Under the pieces are notes generated by a model that searched no databases, was not told where the DNA came from, and saw only the letters and a program-made list of their open reading frames with translations. From Syngnathus acus (taxonomy: Eukaryota; Chordata; Actinopteri; Syngnathiformes; Syngnathidae), in the NCBI RefSeq assembly GCF_901709675.1, contig NC_051094.1:11154501-11218500 (forward strand): a stretch of DNA of 64,000 nt, written 5' to 3'. A program made the position numbers and the translations under genes. Shown here piece after piece: positions 1 to 12,294 of the stretch; the first letter of the stretch is position 1; the number at the start of each line of letters is the position of its first letter.

Positions 1-2535
1 TATTAGATACTGTGGGACAAATGCCAGTGGGTGATGTAGCACAGTGGGCCAGTAAGCAGCTCAGAGATATGCGGCGACTGACAAAGCATATACAAGATGT
101 GCGGGATACAGTCGAGCCTCTTAAAATGAAACTAACAGCAGCAGAAGCCGATCGAGAGAAAATTGGGGCCGAGATGGAACGTGCCCAGAAAGACCTACAG
201 GAAGAAGTAGAAAAACAGAAATCCATAAGTCTTCAGTTGGAAATGGCATCACAGAAAGCACAAACAATCATGAAAGAAACTGAACATAGACTTTCAAAGG
301 AGTATCAACAACTCAAGAGAGGTGAGTTGGCAACAACTTCTCTCACACACATGAATCAAATGATCACCTCATAAGCAAGCAAAATGGATTGTGTTTAATG
401 TACGTAATTTACTTTCTGACAGAATACGAATCCCAGAAGAAGAGTTATTCTGATCTGACGGAAGAAGTAGCTACACAAAAAGATAGGCTGCAAGATCTTG
501 GTAAGAACACTATCTAACCATGTTGTCAATTAAAATGGGACCCTTCTGTGGCAAACTTGCATGTTGGACAGTTGCTTGTGTGGGTTTTCTCTCTGTAGCA
601 TGTATGTGAGGTCAAATGAAAATTGATTTTAATTTGCCCATAGGCAAATTGTCTTTGTGAATATTTATTTTCGACATTTCGATGGACTGAAGCTCATCCA
701 TGACCCCAAAGAAATCAATCAGTTTAAAAAATAGAGGGAAGGATATGTATTTGAGAACGTCTTTAACCATGTTACAGTCCATCGAGTGTGGTATTTTATT
801 TTTTTTAGAATGTGAAAGGAATAAATCGCTGGATAAACTGAAAACTCTGCACATAAAGGAAGAGACATGTTCTAAACTTCAAGAGAGGATTGAGCAGTTT
901 GAAAGTCAGCTCTGCGAGGCTCATCTACTTCTCGAAAAAGAGGAGGCCAAATATCACAGTGCATGTCTTCACCAGGAGGTAAGGCGGCTGTCTCACGTAC
1001 CACTTTGGTTTGGTTTCCAGGACTTCAGAACAACGATAACTCAAATCGTTTTATTCGTGCCGCTCCCATTCTGTGAACAGTCAATGGAAAAAAAGCAAAA
1101 GTGTTTGCTACAGAGAGTGGAGGCTCTCGATGAAGAGTGTGAGGAGTTGCAGAAACAGTTGGGAGAGAGAGAGGAAAGAGAGCTTAACCTCCACAATCAG
1201 TTGCAGCAGGTTTCACAGCAGAATGAAAATCTGCGAGCACAGCTCACGTCACAACAGGTATTTGAATGATTCTCAACCTATTCCCTCAAATCATGGCAAA
1301 TAACTCTTGAATCTTTCACCTATTTGTGCCGCAAATTTTCAGTACTACCATTATTTGGTATTCATTTCCTAACAGGATCATTGTTCAGAGCTACAGAGTG
1401 AGAAGCAGACACTACAGACACAAATAGAGCATTTCCAGGGCAGTGTGGCTGAGCTCAAGGAAAGTGTGAAATCGTTCAAAGACAAGGAGAGGTTGTTGGT
1501 GGCTTTCCCAGAACTCAGCCCCCTGGCGCATGCCCAACCAAAGAGTACACACTTTTGTCATTATTACGTCTGTATATGCAGGATTGGAAAACGGTTCATC
1601 ATGAATATTCCTTTTTGTATTTTTGTGATACTTGGAATCTTCTCAAGGTACGGGCAATGTGCTATTGGATATGGAGCAGCAGTTGCAGGCAAACTACATT
1701 CGCATTGGCGTGCTGGAGAAGGAGAACGCAACCCTTCATGGCAGTCTTGTGAAGTTAAGGAAGGTAACCCAGCATAATGCCGTCAAAGTAGGACTAATAC
1801 ACTAAAACAAGAATGGCATAGAATGCAGATATCCACCAAGAATGAACCACCCTATTTAGATTGCACTTTTACGCTTAAATGTGTTTAATGAATTAAAATT
1901 TTAATAACATGAGAACATGAATAAACCGAGCAAAATTAACTACTAGGACTGAACAATTAATTAAAAACTAAACCGGCATTGACACTTTATAGAATGCAAT
2001 TTTCAAATCAACTGTCACAGCCTTCTCTCTCTCTCTCTCGCTCTCGCTCTCGCTCTCTCGCTCTCTCTCACTCTCTCGCTCCCCCCTCCCTCCCTCTCCC
2101 TCATGCACAGAGCACACCTCAACAGGAAAGCTCACCTCTGCAAATCAATAGCTCCTCTCCAGCCAGCCCACCAGTCAAACAAATGGACTACCTGACACAA
2201 ATGCAGAGGAGTCCATTGTGAGTATAACTGATTCCAGTGATGTTTATAAACGATCAATCATATATTTTTCAGTTTCTGACATTGCTTTATTTCTTCATTC
2301 CAGCAGCAGGCAGAACTACAGGGCACCGTGGTTGGGAAACAGTGACAGAGGCGACAGACGTGGTTGCATATCATCGAGGGCAGCAGATTGTCTGTCACCC
2401 TTATCATCCCCCAGCATTTTTATACAAGCCCTTCACCCCAACATCAGTTCCACCGGTGCTATAGCTCAGACACGAAACACACCCAAAACCTCAGCCTTAC
2501 CTCAAAACAGGAGCTTAAAACCGAGGAAAAAATGA
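1..2535 (+). CDS. ccdc157: Coiled-coil domain protein, probably CCDC157 (3' part, 8 exons)
   Basis: This is the C-terminal part (about 455 residues) of a long coiled-coil protein; the 5' part lies left of the window. Coding exons read as 1(partial)-321, 423-500, 809-978, 1081-1257, 1376-1544, 1648-1763, 2111-2217 and 2304-2535, all with GT-AG introns and matching phases; the stop is TGA at 2533-2535. Exons 1-6 encode almost continuous heptad-rich coiled coil full of Glu, Lys, Gln and Leu. The segment LLVAFPEL, then STGNVLLDMEQQLQAN and IGVLEKENATL, is what I recall as the conserved C-terminal block of vertebrate CCDC157. The last two exons are a low-complexity Ser/Pro-rich tail. Human CCDC157 is on 22q12, fitting the slc7a4 and dgcr6 neighbours. 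The molecular function is poorly known; a role in sperm or acrosome formation has been reported. Another coiled-coil gene cannot be excluded without a search. Confidence 0.72.
2023..2100 (+). repeat. CT/CTCG microsatellite followed by C/T-rich tract
   Basis: Imperfect (CT)n and (CTCTCG)n runs pass into a C-rich pyrimidine tract that ends just upstream of the AG at 2109-2110. It forms the polypyrimidine tract of the ccdc157 exon that starts at 2111. Confidence 0.9.
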
Positions 2536-2703
2536 ATCTTTGACTTTGGTTTGTATCAAGCGCTCCAGTCATTTTTGAACATTTTGTAAATATTTGCCTG
2601 TAAAATCAAATCGAATCGTAAAAGTGTGTATTTTTTAAAAACTTATTTTATAACATAAATATGGTTGAACATCCACGCACTGGCATTTTAAATGCCGCTG
2701 ATG

Positions 2704-2741
2704 TGTATATATATATGTATATATATATGTATACATATATT
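2704..2741. repeat. AT/GTAT microsatellite
   Basis: An alternating (AT)n tract interrupted by GT units, in the presumed ccdc157 3' flank. Confidence 0.85.
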
Positions 2742-3408
2742 CATAATGAATTGAATAATTACTCACGTGTTTTCAAAGAGCTGAGCCTATAAATAACCAA
2801 ATAACAGGAAAAAAAACTATAAAGTATATCCAATAATATCAAACATATCAGGAGTGTGTGGCTTGAATGCCACCGAATGTGCTCCAGATGTGCTTTGTTG
2901 ATTAATTATGGCACGGATTTTAAAAAGACAAATGAATCTCCATGACAGCAAAAGTACTCAGAGGTTTCATACTGTGTGGAATCACTGCAGTTGCTCTCTT
3001 TTACTGTTAAGTTATTTTGGTAATTTATTAAAGTAATCAGTGACAGAGACAAAAATCCCATTTATTGCATAGTCAAGTAGATTTCCTATCAACGGGTCAC
3101 ATTTTCAAATGCCTGTATACAGACATTTTGCGCTCTATTCTGTCACATCCCCTCAGACAAATAGTTTAAGAGTGCTTAAAATGTTTATTACTTTTTTTAA
3201 ACACCTGATTAATATGACGGGAAGTCTATCGTTGCAACACTAGTCATGTATTGTTCCAATTACCTAAAGGACAGCTCATGACCTTTGAGTTAATCCCTGA
3301 CATTGTCACAGCTATATAGTTGTGTCATCAGGCGTGTAATTCAAAGGCTTAAGCTTTTTCACTTGATGCCACAGGTCTGTGATTGAATCACAGTAATTAA
3401 GTCATTCA

Positions 3409-3830
3409 TGTCACGAGCGGATGGTGGAAATGGAGCAGGGCGACCAAGTGCGGCTTGGACCAGGGTTTATTGGAGAACTCAAAAGGCAAACTGACACGAC
3501 TTAACAAAACAATAACTTGAGCGACTGACCGGGACGTGAAACAAGAAGACAGCAGGACATGACGACAGCAACAGGAACCAAAACGACATCGTGACACTAA
3601 CACACAACGCACACACAACGCACACACAACAGACAAGCAATGATCCGACAGGGAGTGACACACAGACAGGACTTAAATACAAGACAGGTAACAAGAGGCA
3701 GGTCAGAATGATCACACTAATCATGGGCACACAGGAGGGGAGGGGCGAGCACACAGACAGAAACCACGGACATGAGCACACAGGAGGGGAGGGGCGAGCA
3801 CACAGACATGACCGGGGACGAGCCGTGACA
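3409..3830 (-). mobile_element. Solo LTR of a Gypsy-like retrotransposon, 5-bp target duplication ATTCA
   Basis: On the minus strand this 422-bp unit begins TGTCACGGCTCG and ends CGTGACA, giving TG...CA ends. It is flanked by ATTCA at 3404-3408 and ATTCA at 3831-3835, a 5-bp target duplication typical of LTR elements. Read on the minus strand it has a TATTTAAG TATA-like motif near the middle and an AATAAA about 60 bp before its 3' end, the normal U3-R-U5 order. It contains two copies of a roughly 30-bp GA-rich unit (near 3729-3760 and 3778-3810). No internal gag or pol is present, so it is a solo LTR left by LTR-LTR recombination. Assignment to Gypsy is from the general look of the ends and is less certain than the LTR call. 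Confidence 0.75.
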
Positions 3831-3981
3831 ATTCAGATATTTTAATGAAAAGTGAGTCTTGAAATGTCAGTAGGAAAATCTCGTAAATAACACTGAATCT
3901 AAATCAAGGATCATTAATACAGTGGAAATTGTTGCAGCAAGTTGCTATATAGAAAAAAATTCTAGTTCCAGACTGTGTACC

Positions 3982-4000
3982 TGTGTGTGTGTGTGTGTGT
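3982..4000. repeat. GT microsatellite
   Basis: A pure (TG)n run in intergenic DNA. Confidence 0.9.
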
Positions 4001-5655
4001 AGTTTTTGTTGTAATAATGTAAAAACTGACATCCCTGATATGTGTAAAAATAAATCATAAGACCTGAATCGAATATGTCAGAAACGGTACAAAATGTAGA
4101 TTTTTCCAAATACTGCTTCAAAACATTTATTTTCTATACAGTACGTGACACAACACTTTCATACAGACAGAACCAAGAAATTGAGACTGTGACATGCAGG
4201 AAAATCATAATAGTAGTTAGGAAAATAATATTTGTGCACCCCAAGTCCCCCCTCACAAAAAAAAAGAAGTATAGTTCCTTTATAAATAGTGTGCAAAATT
4301 TTTCAAATTCTCTGGGTCCTCACAACTTTTTCTAATGCTTCACCATTTACATTCTGTTCCGGGTCTGCATTTGGTTTTACACATTGTAATAATAAATCAC
4401 AATGTGTATGATGTGGTATGCAATCTTATTTGAGAATAGAAAGAATTTTATACCTTTATATCTTTATTAATTACTTCATAAATCCATCATCTTGATTCAC
4501 ATGCGTAAGGCCATTGGTTTCCTAAGCAGACATGAAATGAAAATAAACATACATTAACATTAGATACTTGTCAGTCTGCACAAGTGCAGAGTGTGGGAAT
4601 GTACAGATAGCCAACAGCATATATAAAACTCAAAACTCAATATATATTAGGTGATATGTTATCTTCTGCAAGGTCAGACTGGTGACACCCCCAAATCTGG
4701 GAATAAGGAGGCCTTGCACAGATGAAACACATTTAAAAATAACCATAGTCTGGGGAAAAAAAAATTCTGAAAGATTTTAACTTTGTGCTAAAATGTCTTG
4801 ACTATAATCTTCGACATCTATGTTTATGCTCTCGTGACATAGGAAAGGATTGCTGCTCAACAGTGCCTGAAGGAAAAAACTAATCGTGACACAAGAGAGA
4901 ACGGAGTCATGAGATTCAGGAGATTAGATGAAGCAATGAACTCTTTCAGTTGGAAGCGCGTGTTCATATTTCCCATGCACAAAAAAATCACTGTCGCAGA
5001 AACACAAAACTTGAAAAAAAAAAAAACACAATTGTTGAAAATAAATAATAAATAAGAACATAATGCAGTGTAAGAAATGAAAAAGTGATAATCAATTACA
5101 TTCAGGGCAGGGCAGTTGAGATGTACCATAATGAGAACTGTGCTAAGAGATCCACATTCTCTAAGTCTGTGACAGTGGAGGCTTGTGAAGAGGTTATGAA
5201 AAACAATAATTTAGAACAATCATCTCTCCGACGGACTACAGAAAAATACAAGACATACTGGAACTTCTGATTATGTTAACTAGGTGTCTTGACATTTTTG
5301 GTTTGCTGTTTAAGGTCCATTCGAAAATAACAAAGACAACCGTTTATCTAAACAAAGGCTGTCACAGGGAAAAAAAGCACCATACAGTATATAACTTTCA
5401 GCCTCTTGTGATTTTCCATATATTTGATTAGATATATTTGACTAAAAAGGGTCTCAACTTTGTATTTGAGTATGACAAGAAATACAAATATGCTTCACAA
5501 GACAGAGGATGCATATCCTACCCTTTGGTGTGCTTATACTTGGAGAGTGATGCGTACAGAAAGCAAAGAAGCCAGTCTGCAGTGTAAAAAGCAACGATGA
5601 GGATAAAGAAGACATCAGAAACCAGGCAGGTGTAATCATTAGATTCGGTCACACA

Positions 5656-8600
5656 TCATCTTCTTCCAGCAAACTCCTCAGTTGTCAACGTCGGGTTAAC
5701 GCATGGCGCTGAGGCATCCGCTTGTTCGGGCTGGATAGACTCCACGGTTTCTACCAGGCTACCGCTGGGGAGCACAACATACCGGGCAGCCATGTCTTTG
5801 GGCTGCAGCTCTCTCAATCCCTCTTTACTGTGCCAAATTCCATAGCCAAAATACACTAAGAGACCTACAGAGACACAGCATGAACATTTCAAATCAGAGG
5901 AGGAGGTAAAAAAAAATGGAGGAAGTGGTGGATTACTGTACACAAAAATGGTGTTGAGTTGAGTGTTGGCCAAATAGAAATAATCGTTACATTTGTTGAC
6001 AAAATATGGGTCTTATTGTGAATGGGAAAAAGATTTTTTTTTTTTAGGTTTTTTTTTTTTAGCTGTATCTGGCTGACAAGAAAATAGAATATTTTATGAC
6101 AAAAATAATTTAAGCATTATTTAGAATGCCACTTAGAATTCTGACCTGAAGACTACTGAAAAAAATAAAATAAATAGCATCCTCTTACCTACAGCAATCC
6201 AGATAGTGAACCTAATCCAGGTTAGGGGACTGAGCTTCATCATAAGGAATACATTAATGAGAATACTGACGCCTGGAGTAAGTGGAACCAGAGGTACCTA
6301 CAAAAAAAAACACACACACACGCAACTTAGCCAAGACATACATTGCTTTTGAAAAATAAAGCTAACATTTACCGGTAACTGAGGTTGCTTATTAAGAGTA
6401 AAGTTAAAAATTCATTTATATTCTGTTACTATGACAGTCACATGGTATGAAAGAAGAGAGACCACTTGAGAAAAAAAACAAAAAAAACCACTGCTTAAAT
6501 TAGTCGATTAGTGAGCCATGGGCAAGGAACTGATCTGACAAAAACTGCAAAGCCTAAGCTGTCAAAAGCTAAAGGCCTCATGTCCGTCTAAATGATACCT
6601 GACACGATAAAGAAAAAAAGGGAGCGCACAGTGACATTTTGAGACACCCTGGATTGACAAAATACAAACAGCATGGAGGTGTGCAATGATTGTGTTTGAT
6701 TACTCAAAGCGCTTACCTGGAATGTTTTGGTGTTTGCTTGTGGCTCATGAAGCCATATGACTGCCAGGCAGAGAACATAAGCGAGACTAAAAATCACCAG
6801 TAGGATGATGTAGCTCCATCTTGGAAGTTGCAGCTCCGTGACACCAAATACAAGTACGCCACAAAAGGAAACTGAGGTCACTAACACACCCAGTACACAG
6901 ATGGACACCACCTCCCCTGGCTCGCAGTTCCCCAGCAGCCGGCCCAGGTATGGTTCCCAATAGGCCTTCAGCTGCCCCACACCCCTGCGCTCTCTCGTCT
7001 TCTGCCTCTCCACCAACTGGAGCTTGTCAGAGAAGGATTCATACTGTTTCAGCTCCCCACTGTCCTCTGATATGTTCTGGCATTCTGAGGGCGCAGGGGA
7101 AGGTTCAGCGGTTAGAGTTGGAGATGCGGATGAAGTTTCTTTGGAGCGTTTTTTCCCGGGCTGGAAGCGGAGCACGATAACGCTGGCTGCTACAAAGGTG
7201 TAGGCTAGGAGGGTTCCAATAGACAAGAACTGAACCAAAGCCTCCAGATCGAAGATGAGAGCCAGGATGGCCATGAGGACGCCAAAAACCAGAATAGCAT
7301 TGACGGGGACTTTAGTGACAGGATTGACACGTGCAAAAAATTTAAAGAACAACCCATCTTCTGCCATGGCGTACACAATCCGAGGGAGGGAGAAAAGATT
7401 ACAGAGCAGCACGGTGTTCATGGCTGGAGGAAAGAAGAGAGACCCATTAGTAAAGCATTACGAAATAACACAGCGGAACCTCCAAAGTAGAATGGCTTGA
7501 CTGATGTAAAAAGTGATACATCTCCGTCCTGGCTCCTCAGTTCTATGTGGCTAAACTCAACATTATGTATGTGGCATACAAGCATGACATTCTCTGCAAG
7601 TTTGTCAGTGCTAAGTAGAGTTCTTTTTACATATTGTTGAAGTGTTGCTTTAAAAAAAAAATCCTCTATAGTTAAACCTTTAAGTGCCAAAGTATCAAAA
7701 TTGCAGCAAGCAAAATTTACAGCATGCTACAACCTTCATAAACGAATAGTGAGAGCAAAACTGCCTATTTTCTTACTGAAAAAATGGTGCCTAAAGGGTA
7801 ATAGTGCTTTCACAATATCAGTTTGACGACTGTGTTTTTTATAGATTCCTTTGGCAAAATCGTATTATAAATTCAAACATATTGGAGGTTGACTCTTTGA
7901 GGTTCCACTGTATTCGTGTGCACACTCATTATCTCTGTTACGTGAAGCACAGGTTTCACACTCACCACAGATGGAACCCACTGCCACAATAATTCCAGCC
8001 CAGCTGTAACCCCGGCGGAAAAATGCATCCGCCAGAGCCGAGTTGGGGTCCAGCGTATGCCAGGGAACCATTAATGTAAGCACCGTGGACACCAGGATGT
8101 AGGCCGTTGCTGCCAGTCCAAGTGAAATTGCTGTGGCGATGGGAATAGCCTTTTGTGGATTCTTGGCCTCCTCACTTGAGGAAGCGATCACATCAAAACC
8201 TACAAATGCGTAGAAGCATGTGGCTGAGCCTGCCAAAATTCCAGACCATCCAAAAGGTGAAAACCCTCCTTCCTTCTGGCTCCAGTTTGCTGGTTCCGCC
8301 AACATAAATCCAAAGATTAGGATAAAAACGACAACACACATACTGAGAGTGGAAAAGATATGATTAAGGTAGGAGGACACTTGAACTCCGAAGGAAATAA
8401 AAAGTGAGGCAACCAATAGAATCCCGGCTGCAAGTATGTCAGGGTAGTGGGCAAGGAAGGGCACGTCCCATCGCATTATGTGACTTTCGGTAAAGTTCTG
8501 GATGGCGTGGTTAAAAATTGAGTCCAAATAGCCACTCCATGCCCGTGCCACAGCAGCACCACCAATCATATTCTCCAGGATCACATTCCAACCAATCAGA

Positions 8601-8947
8601 AAAGCCCAGATCTCTCCCACAGAGACATAGGTAAACATGTATGCAGATCCTGTTTTGGGAATGCGTGCTCCAAATTCTGCGTAGCAAAAAGCGGCTAACA
8701 AAGAGGCAAAACCTGCAAAAACGAAGGACAGAATGACAGCAGGCCCGACTATGTCTTTGGCCACTGTGCCTGTCAGGACGTACAGGCCAGAGCCCACCAT
8801 GCCGCCCACACCCAACAGAGTCAAGTCCAGGGTGGAGAGGCAACGTTTCAGTGACGTGGCCATCATGTCATCATCGAGCGTCTTGAGTCGGTTCAGCCTC
8901 TGACAAAGGCGCACGGCTGGTGTGCAGCCTTGCTGACAAGTAGCCAT
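5656..8947 (-). CDS. slc7a4: Cationic amino-acid transporter-like protein 4 (SLC7A4), complete, 4 coding exons
   Basis: Coding exons on the minus strand are 8947-7966, 7423-6717, 6297-6189 and 5864-5656, giving 668 residues (human about 635). The protein is a multi-pass APC-superfamily transporter of the CAT subfamily. Visible landmarks are the N-terminal [19 protein letters not shown] segment, [36 protein letters not shown], and [16 protein letters not shown] at the start of exon 2. The C-terminus carries [11 protein letters not shown] then [13 protein letters not shown], which matches SLC7A4 rather than SLC7A1-3. The start ATG has A at -3 and G at +4. SLC7A4 is an orphan: the human protein has not shown clear cationic amino-acid transport. 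It is the next gene downstream of dgcr6 on the same strand. The long cytoplasmic loop in exon 2 (Ser/Thr/Glu-rich) is family-variable. Confidence 0.96.
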
Positions 8948-9030
8948 AGTTACCGAGTTTGTTGGGCCAATGAGGCGGGAAAATCGAGGGAGGCGTTACA
9001 CTTGATCCATGACAGTCACAAGAAGTTCAC
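8948..9030 (-). other. slc7a4: Probable 5' UTR part of slc7a4 exon with splice acceptor
   Basis: Minus-strand reading shows a strong acceptor, TGTCTTCCAG followed by GTGAAC, with the exon starting at 9030. The ATG at 8947 would then lie 83 bp into this exon, after a noncoding upstream exon. One candidate ends at 10633 (CACG before GTAAAC), and another weak donor lies near 10515-10520. Confidence 0.45.
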
Positions 9031-9722
9031 CTGGAAGACATAGCGCAAGCCCAATCAAAAGCATGTTGACTGATTTTGCCCCTTCCCAATCCAGGACACC
9101 AAACGCCTGACTGCCTTATGTTTTATATGAGTGTACAATACGTCGAGTTGCCCACTAGGCATCTTTTGCAGCCCGGTCATCCTTGATTGTTTCTTCTTTT
9201 TCCCAAATGGGAGTTTGAGTTTTTTCTTGTCTGCTTGTAGAGGGGGGGGTTACTAGGGGGATGTCGTTAATATTTGTCAACTGTGGCTTTGTGAAGCCCT
9301 TTGACATCTGTTGTGATTAAGAGCTATAGAAAAAAAAATGATGGAACAGATAAGAATATAATTTGGTCTGAGGTGTGTTAAGAGTGTATTTGTCCTGACA
9401 TTACAGCTTGAAATGGGTTAGGCCCAATAAGCTTAAAAATCAAACTTGTTCAGAAATTTTTAAGACCAAAAATCAGCATGTGTGGGGAAAGCTGGTTATT
9501 CTTTATCTTTTTGAATGTGTGGACTCTGACATGAATGATTAATGATTAATCAGATTAAAATATTTTTGTTTTTTTGGTCTTTTGTGCATGCCCCCCTTCA
9601 GGCGGATGCCTGGGGTTCACCAACCTTTGTATACCACTGCTTGACTGTCTTGGCTTGCTGCATATATTATCCACGCCCTATCCAGATGAGATGTTGTTTC
9701 ATAGTTGTTGTTGTTGCTTCAT

Positions 9723-9772
9723 AGTAATAATGTTAATGATAATAATAATAATGATAATAATAATGAATAAGA
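9723..9772. repeat. Imperfect TAA/GATAAT microsatellite
   Basis: Repeated AATAAT and GATAAT units in intergenic DNA upstream of slc7a4. Confidence 0.8.
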
Positions 9773-12294
9773 GTAAGAATAAAAGCGTTCTATTCTTATG
9801 GTTGAAGCATCAGAAAGCTAGGGATAGATACAACCTTGCGAGGCGAGGAAAAATAGCACGTGTTTTTAGTTCATACAATTGACATACCCATGTTTAAACA
9901 GGCTGACAATAAAAAGGAGCCCGGGAGCAACAAAATGTCATTGCTATTTCTGCATTGTTATATACAAATAACCCTTCAGTTAAAAACTAGCTGAACAAAT
10001 ATTTGGCTTTTTGTTTTGTTTTTTGCTGGGGAGGTTAATGGAACGGTTTGCAAAACCAGTTAGCACGCTCAGACGTGGAAAGTTACATTACCAAATTATA
10101 ATACTGAAACCTCGTGAAAACAATTTCAATAAGCATATTGTTGTAGCCTAAATTAAACATGCGTGGTGGATACCGATGACAAAGGAGGCCACGTCATCTC
10201 ATTGCATATAAACAGATGCTATAATAAATATATTTTCTCATATATTCTGACCACATGTATTAAGTGCAACTGTTCAACCTGATTCCATACGCATCCGGCT
10301 AGTGCGGGGAGAAATTGCTCTTCATAATGCATCGAGCGACAACAGGATAATTACGTAATGCTTCACTTTCAAACGCCAACAAGACATTTGTCATCACCAC
10401 GACCAAGATGCTACATCGGCGCACCTATCCATGACTAAGCGTAGAACAAAAACGCTGTTTTGATGGAAAATGAATAATTCATAACAAGATGGAGACGGAC
10501 GCAAAGCGGATGGCTTACTCTCAGATGAAAATGAGCTGTCCTGCAATTCGTAAGATACCGCCTACTTTTGATAGCAGTTTCAAACAAAAAGTAGGAATGA
10601 ATTTAAAAATATAATGATAAAAACCTGTTTACCGTGTTCGATTTTCCCATCCGCCCGCAGGTGTCAGATTCTGTGGGAGGTTGCAGGAGTGGTGCGCCCA
10701 ATGATGGGGAAGAAAGCTGAACGTGGAAGGCTACCATCCTGAGGTACGCCTTAAAGGGCCAGTCACCGCCCAAGCGAGGGGGCCGGCATTAAAAAAAAAA
10801 AAAAAAAGACGCAGGTTGTTTATTCAAAGCGAACAAATACAAGCAACTTAGAGTCGAGAGGCGTTAGAATAAAAATACAACAACCCAAATAAACCCTTTC
10901 TGTTGACGGTGTGCACTTCAGCCCAAATTGGTCTATATTGCAATGGTAATTTTTGCTAAATGCATGGGTTAGACATTAAGATACAGTAGATTATTGATTT
11001 CCTGGTAATTTCATCTCAATCTGATACACAATTTAACAGGTTTTGCCTTTTGTTTGCCTTTTTTTTTTTACTGACAGCTGCCAGGTAGGCTGTACCGCTC
11101 AGGTGTCCAGTTACATTCATTATTCAAGCAAATAGCAACAAATGTCAACATTTTAGATCAACATAGAATCTAGACTAGTGTGATGTCTATGGCTGGGGTA
11201 AAAAGCAGTTGAGATGCTGAGGAAAATAAGAGAAATCAAACCAAATCAAGGCTTTTACATTGGACATTTACACATCAGTCGTCTCCTCCCATGTCGTTCA
11301 CCCAAGGTAGGACAATTGGGAAAACAAGGTAAACCAACGTGGGATAAAAAAATAAGACAGGGTTATTATATTTTAACCTACAAATGACTCAAACCAAACC
11401 GCTGAAGCAACGAAGGTGTAAATGGAGTTTCTTGACTTAAAACCCAAGAACAGGGATCAACAAACATTTCGAAACTGAGTGCTGCGTCTTGGGCATTGAT
11501 TAAAATGAAGGTGACAAACATTTCTGAAATAGGTTTGTTTGTTTGTTTAACTTTTAACAATGTTATTGTATGTTATTAGAAATCAATGATGACTGTGAAG
11601 ACTGATCATGTTAAAGATTTCTCAAAACTTAAAAAAAAAAAAAATATTCACCAGTGTTCACATTTTTAAATAATAACTTATAATACATTTCTAGAGAATG
11701 ACAATATCCCACACTGATTCAACAATTCTGTATTGGAAAAAAGTTCAAAAGTAATCTTAGTTCACTCGTATTTATATGCAGTATGGGACCAGAAGAGGAA
11801 AAACAGTTTATCAAGAAAATATACCACTATTCCTCCAAAACCGACAACAAAAATACACGAGGCAAACTGTAATAAAAAAAAAAAAAAAAAAAAAATGCAT
11901 TGCATCTCACATATAACAGAAATAAATATGCAATCAAATCTCATCAAAACATAAACCAGGCACTGTCACACTCTCCCATCCTAAATGTAAAAACCTAAAG
12001 GCCAGCAGCGGGTTGTCCAAGTCTCGTTGCTTTAGTTTAATTCAGATGCTTTGTTGATTTTAATGTAGGGGTTTTCCAGGCCACCTAATGCTCCCAGAAT
12101 GAACTAAATGAGGGTCAAGTGACTGGTTTCAGGAACAGCTACAATTGTTTGATGTCACCCAAAAGTTCAAATGTATGTATTTTTAAGGAATTACATTTTC
12201 TTGTACCTGTATACTTAAGAATTTGTTAGTGTAATGCCTACATTTGCATTTTAACATGAACTGTGATACATAAATGTGACAGATGATGTCATTG

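Larger units (their letters stand above)
2536..5655. other. Tail-to-tail intergenic region between ccdc157 and slc7a4
   Basis: No convincing coding region lies here. The left part holds the ccdc157 3' UTR and the right part the slc7a4 3' UTR, since the two genes converge. It contains an AT microsatellite, a solo LTR (3409-3830) and a GT microsatellite. On the minus strand an AATAAA-type signal at 4463-4468 is one possible slc7a4 polyadenylation signal. No canonical AATAAA closely follows the ccdc157 stop. Confidence 0.6.
8948..12294. other. Intergenic region between dgcr6 3' end and slc7a4 5' end
   Basis: No coding sequence is recognised. It should contain the slc7a4 promoter and noncoding exon, most plausibly the more GC-rich stretch around 10490-10790, and the dgcr6 3' UTR at the right end. 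It also has a TAA-rich microsatellite (9723-9772) and A-runs at 10790-10807, 11630-11644 and 11873-11895. Short ORFs here are AT-rich and resemble no protein I know. Confidence 0.5.

Noticed and set aside
700-1269. Long plus-strand ORF of 189 codons
   Set aside because: It reads through two real ccdc157 exons and the intron between them (979-1080). Splice sites and coiled-coil continuity support the spliced model.
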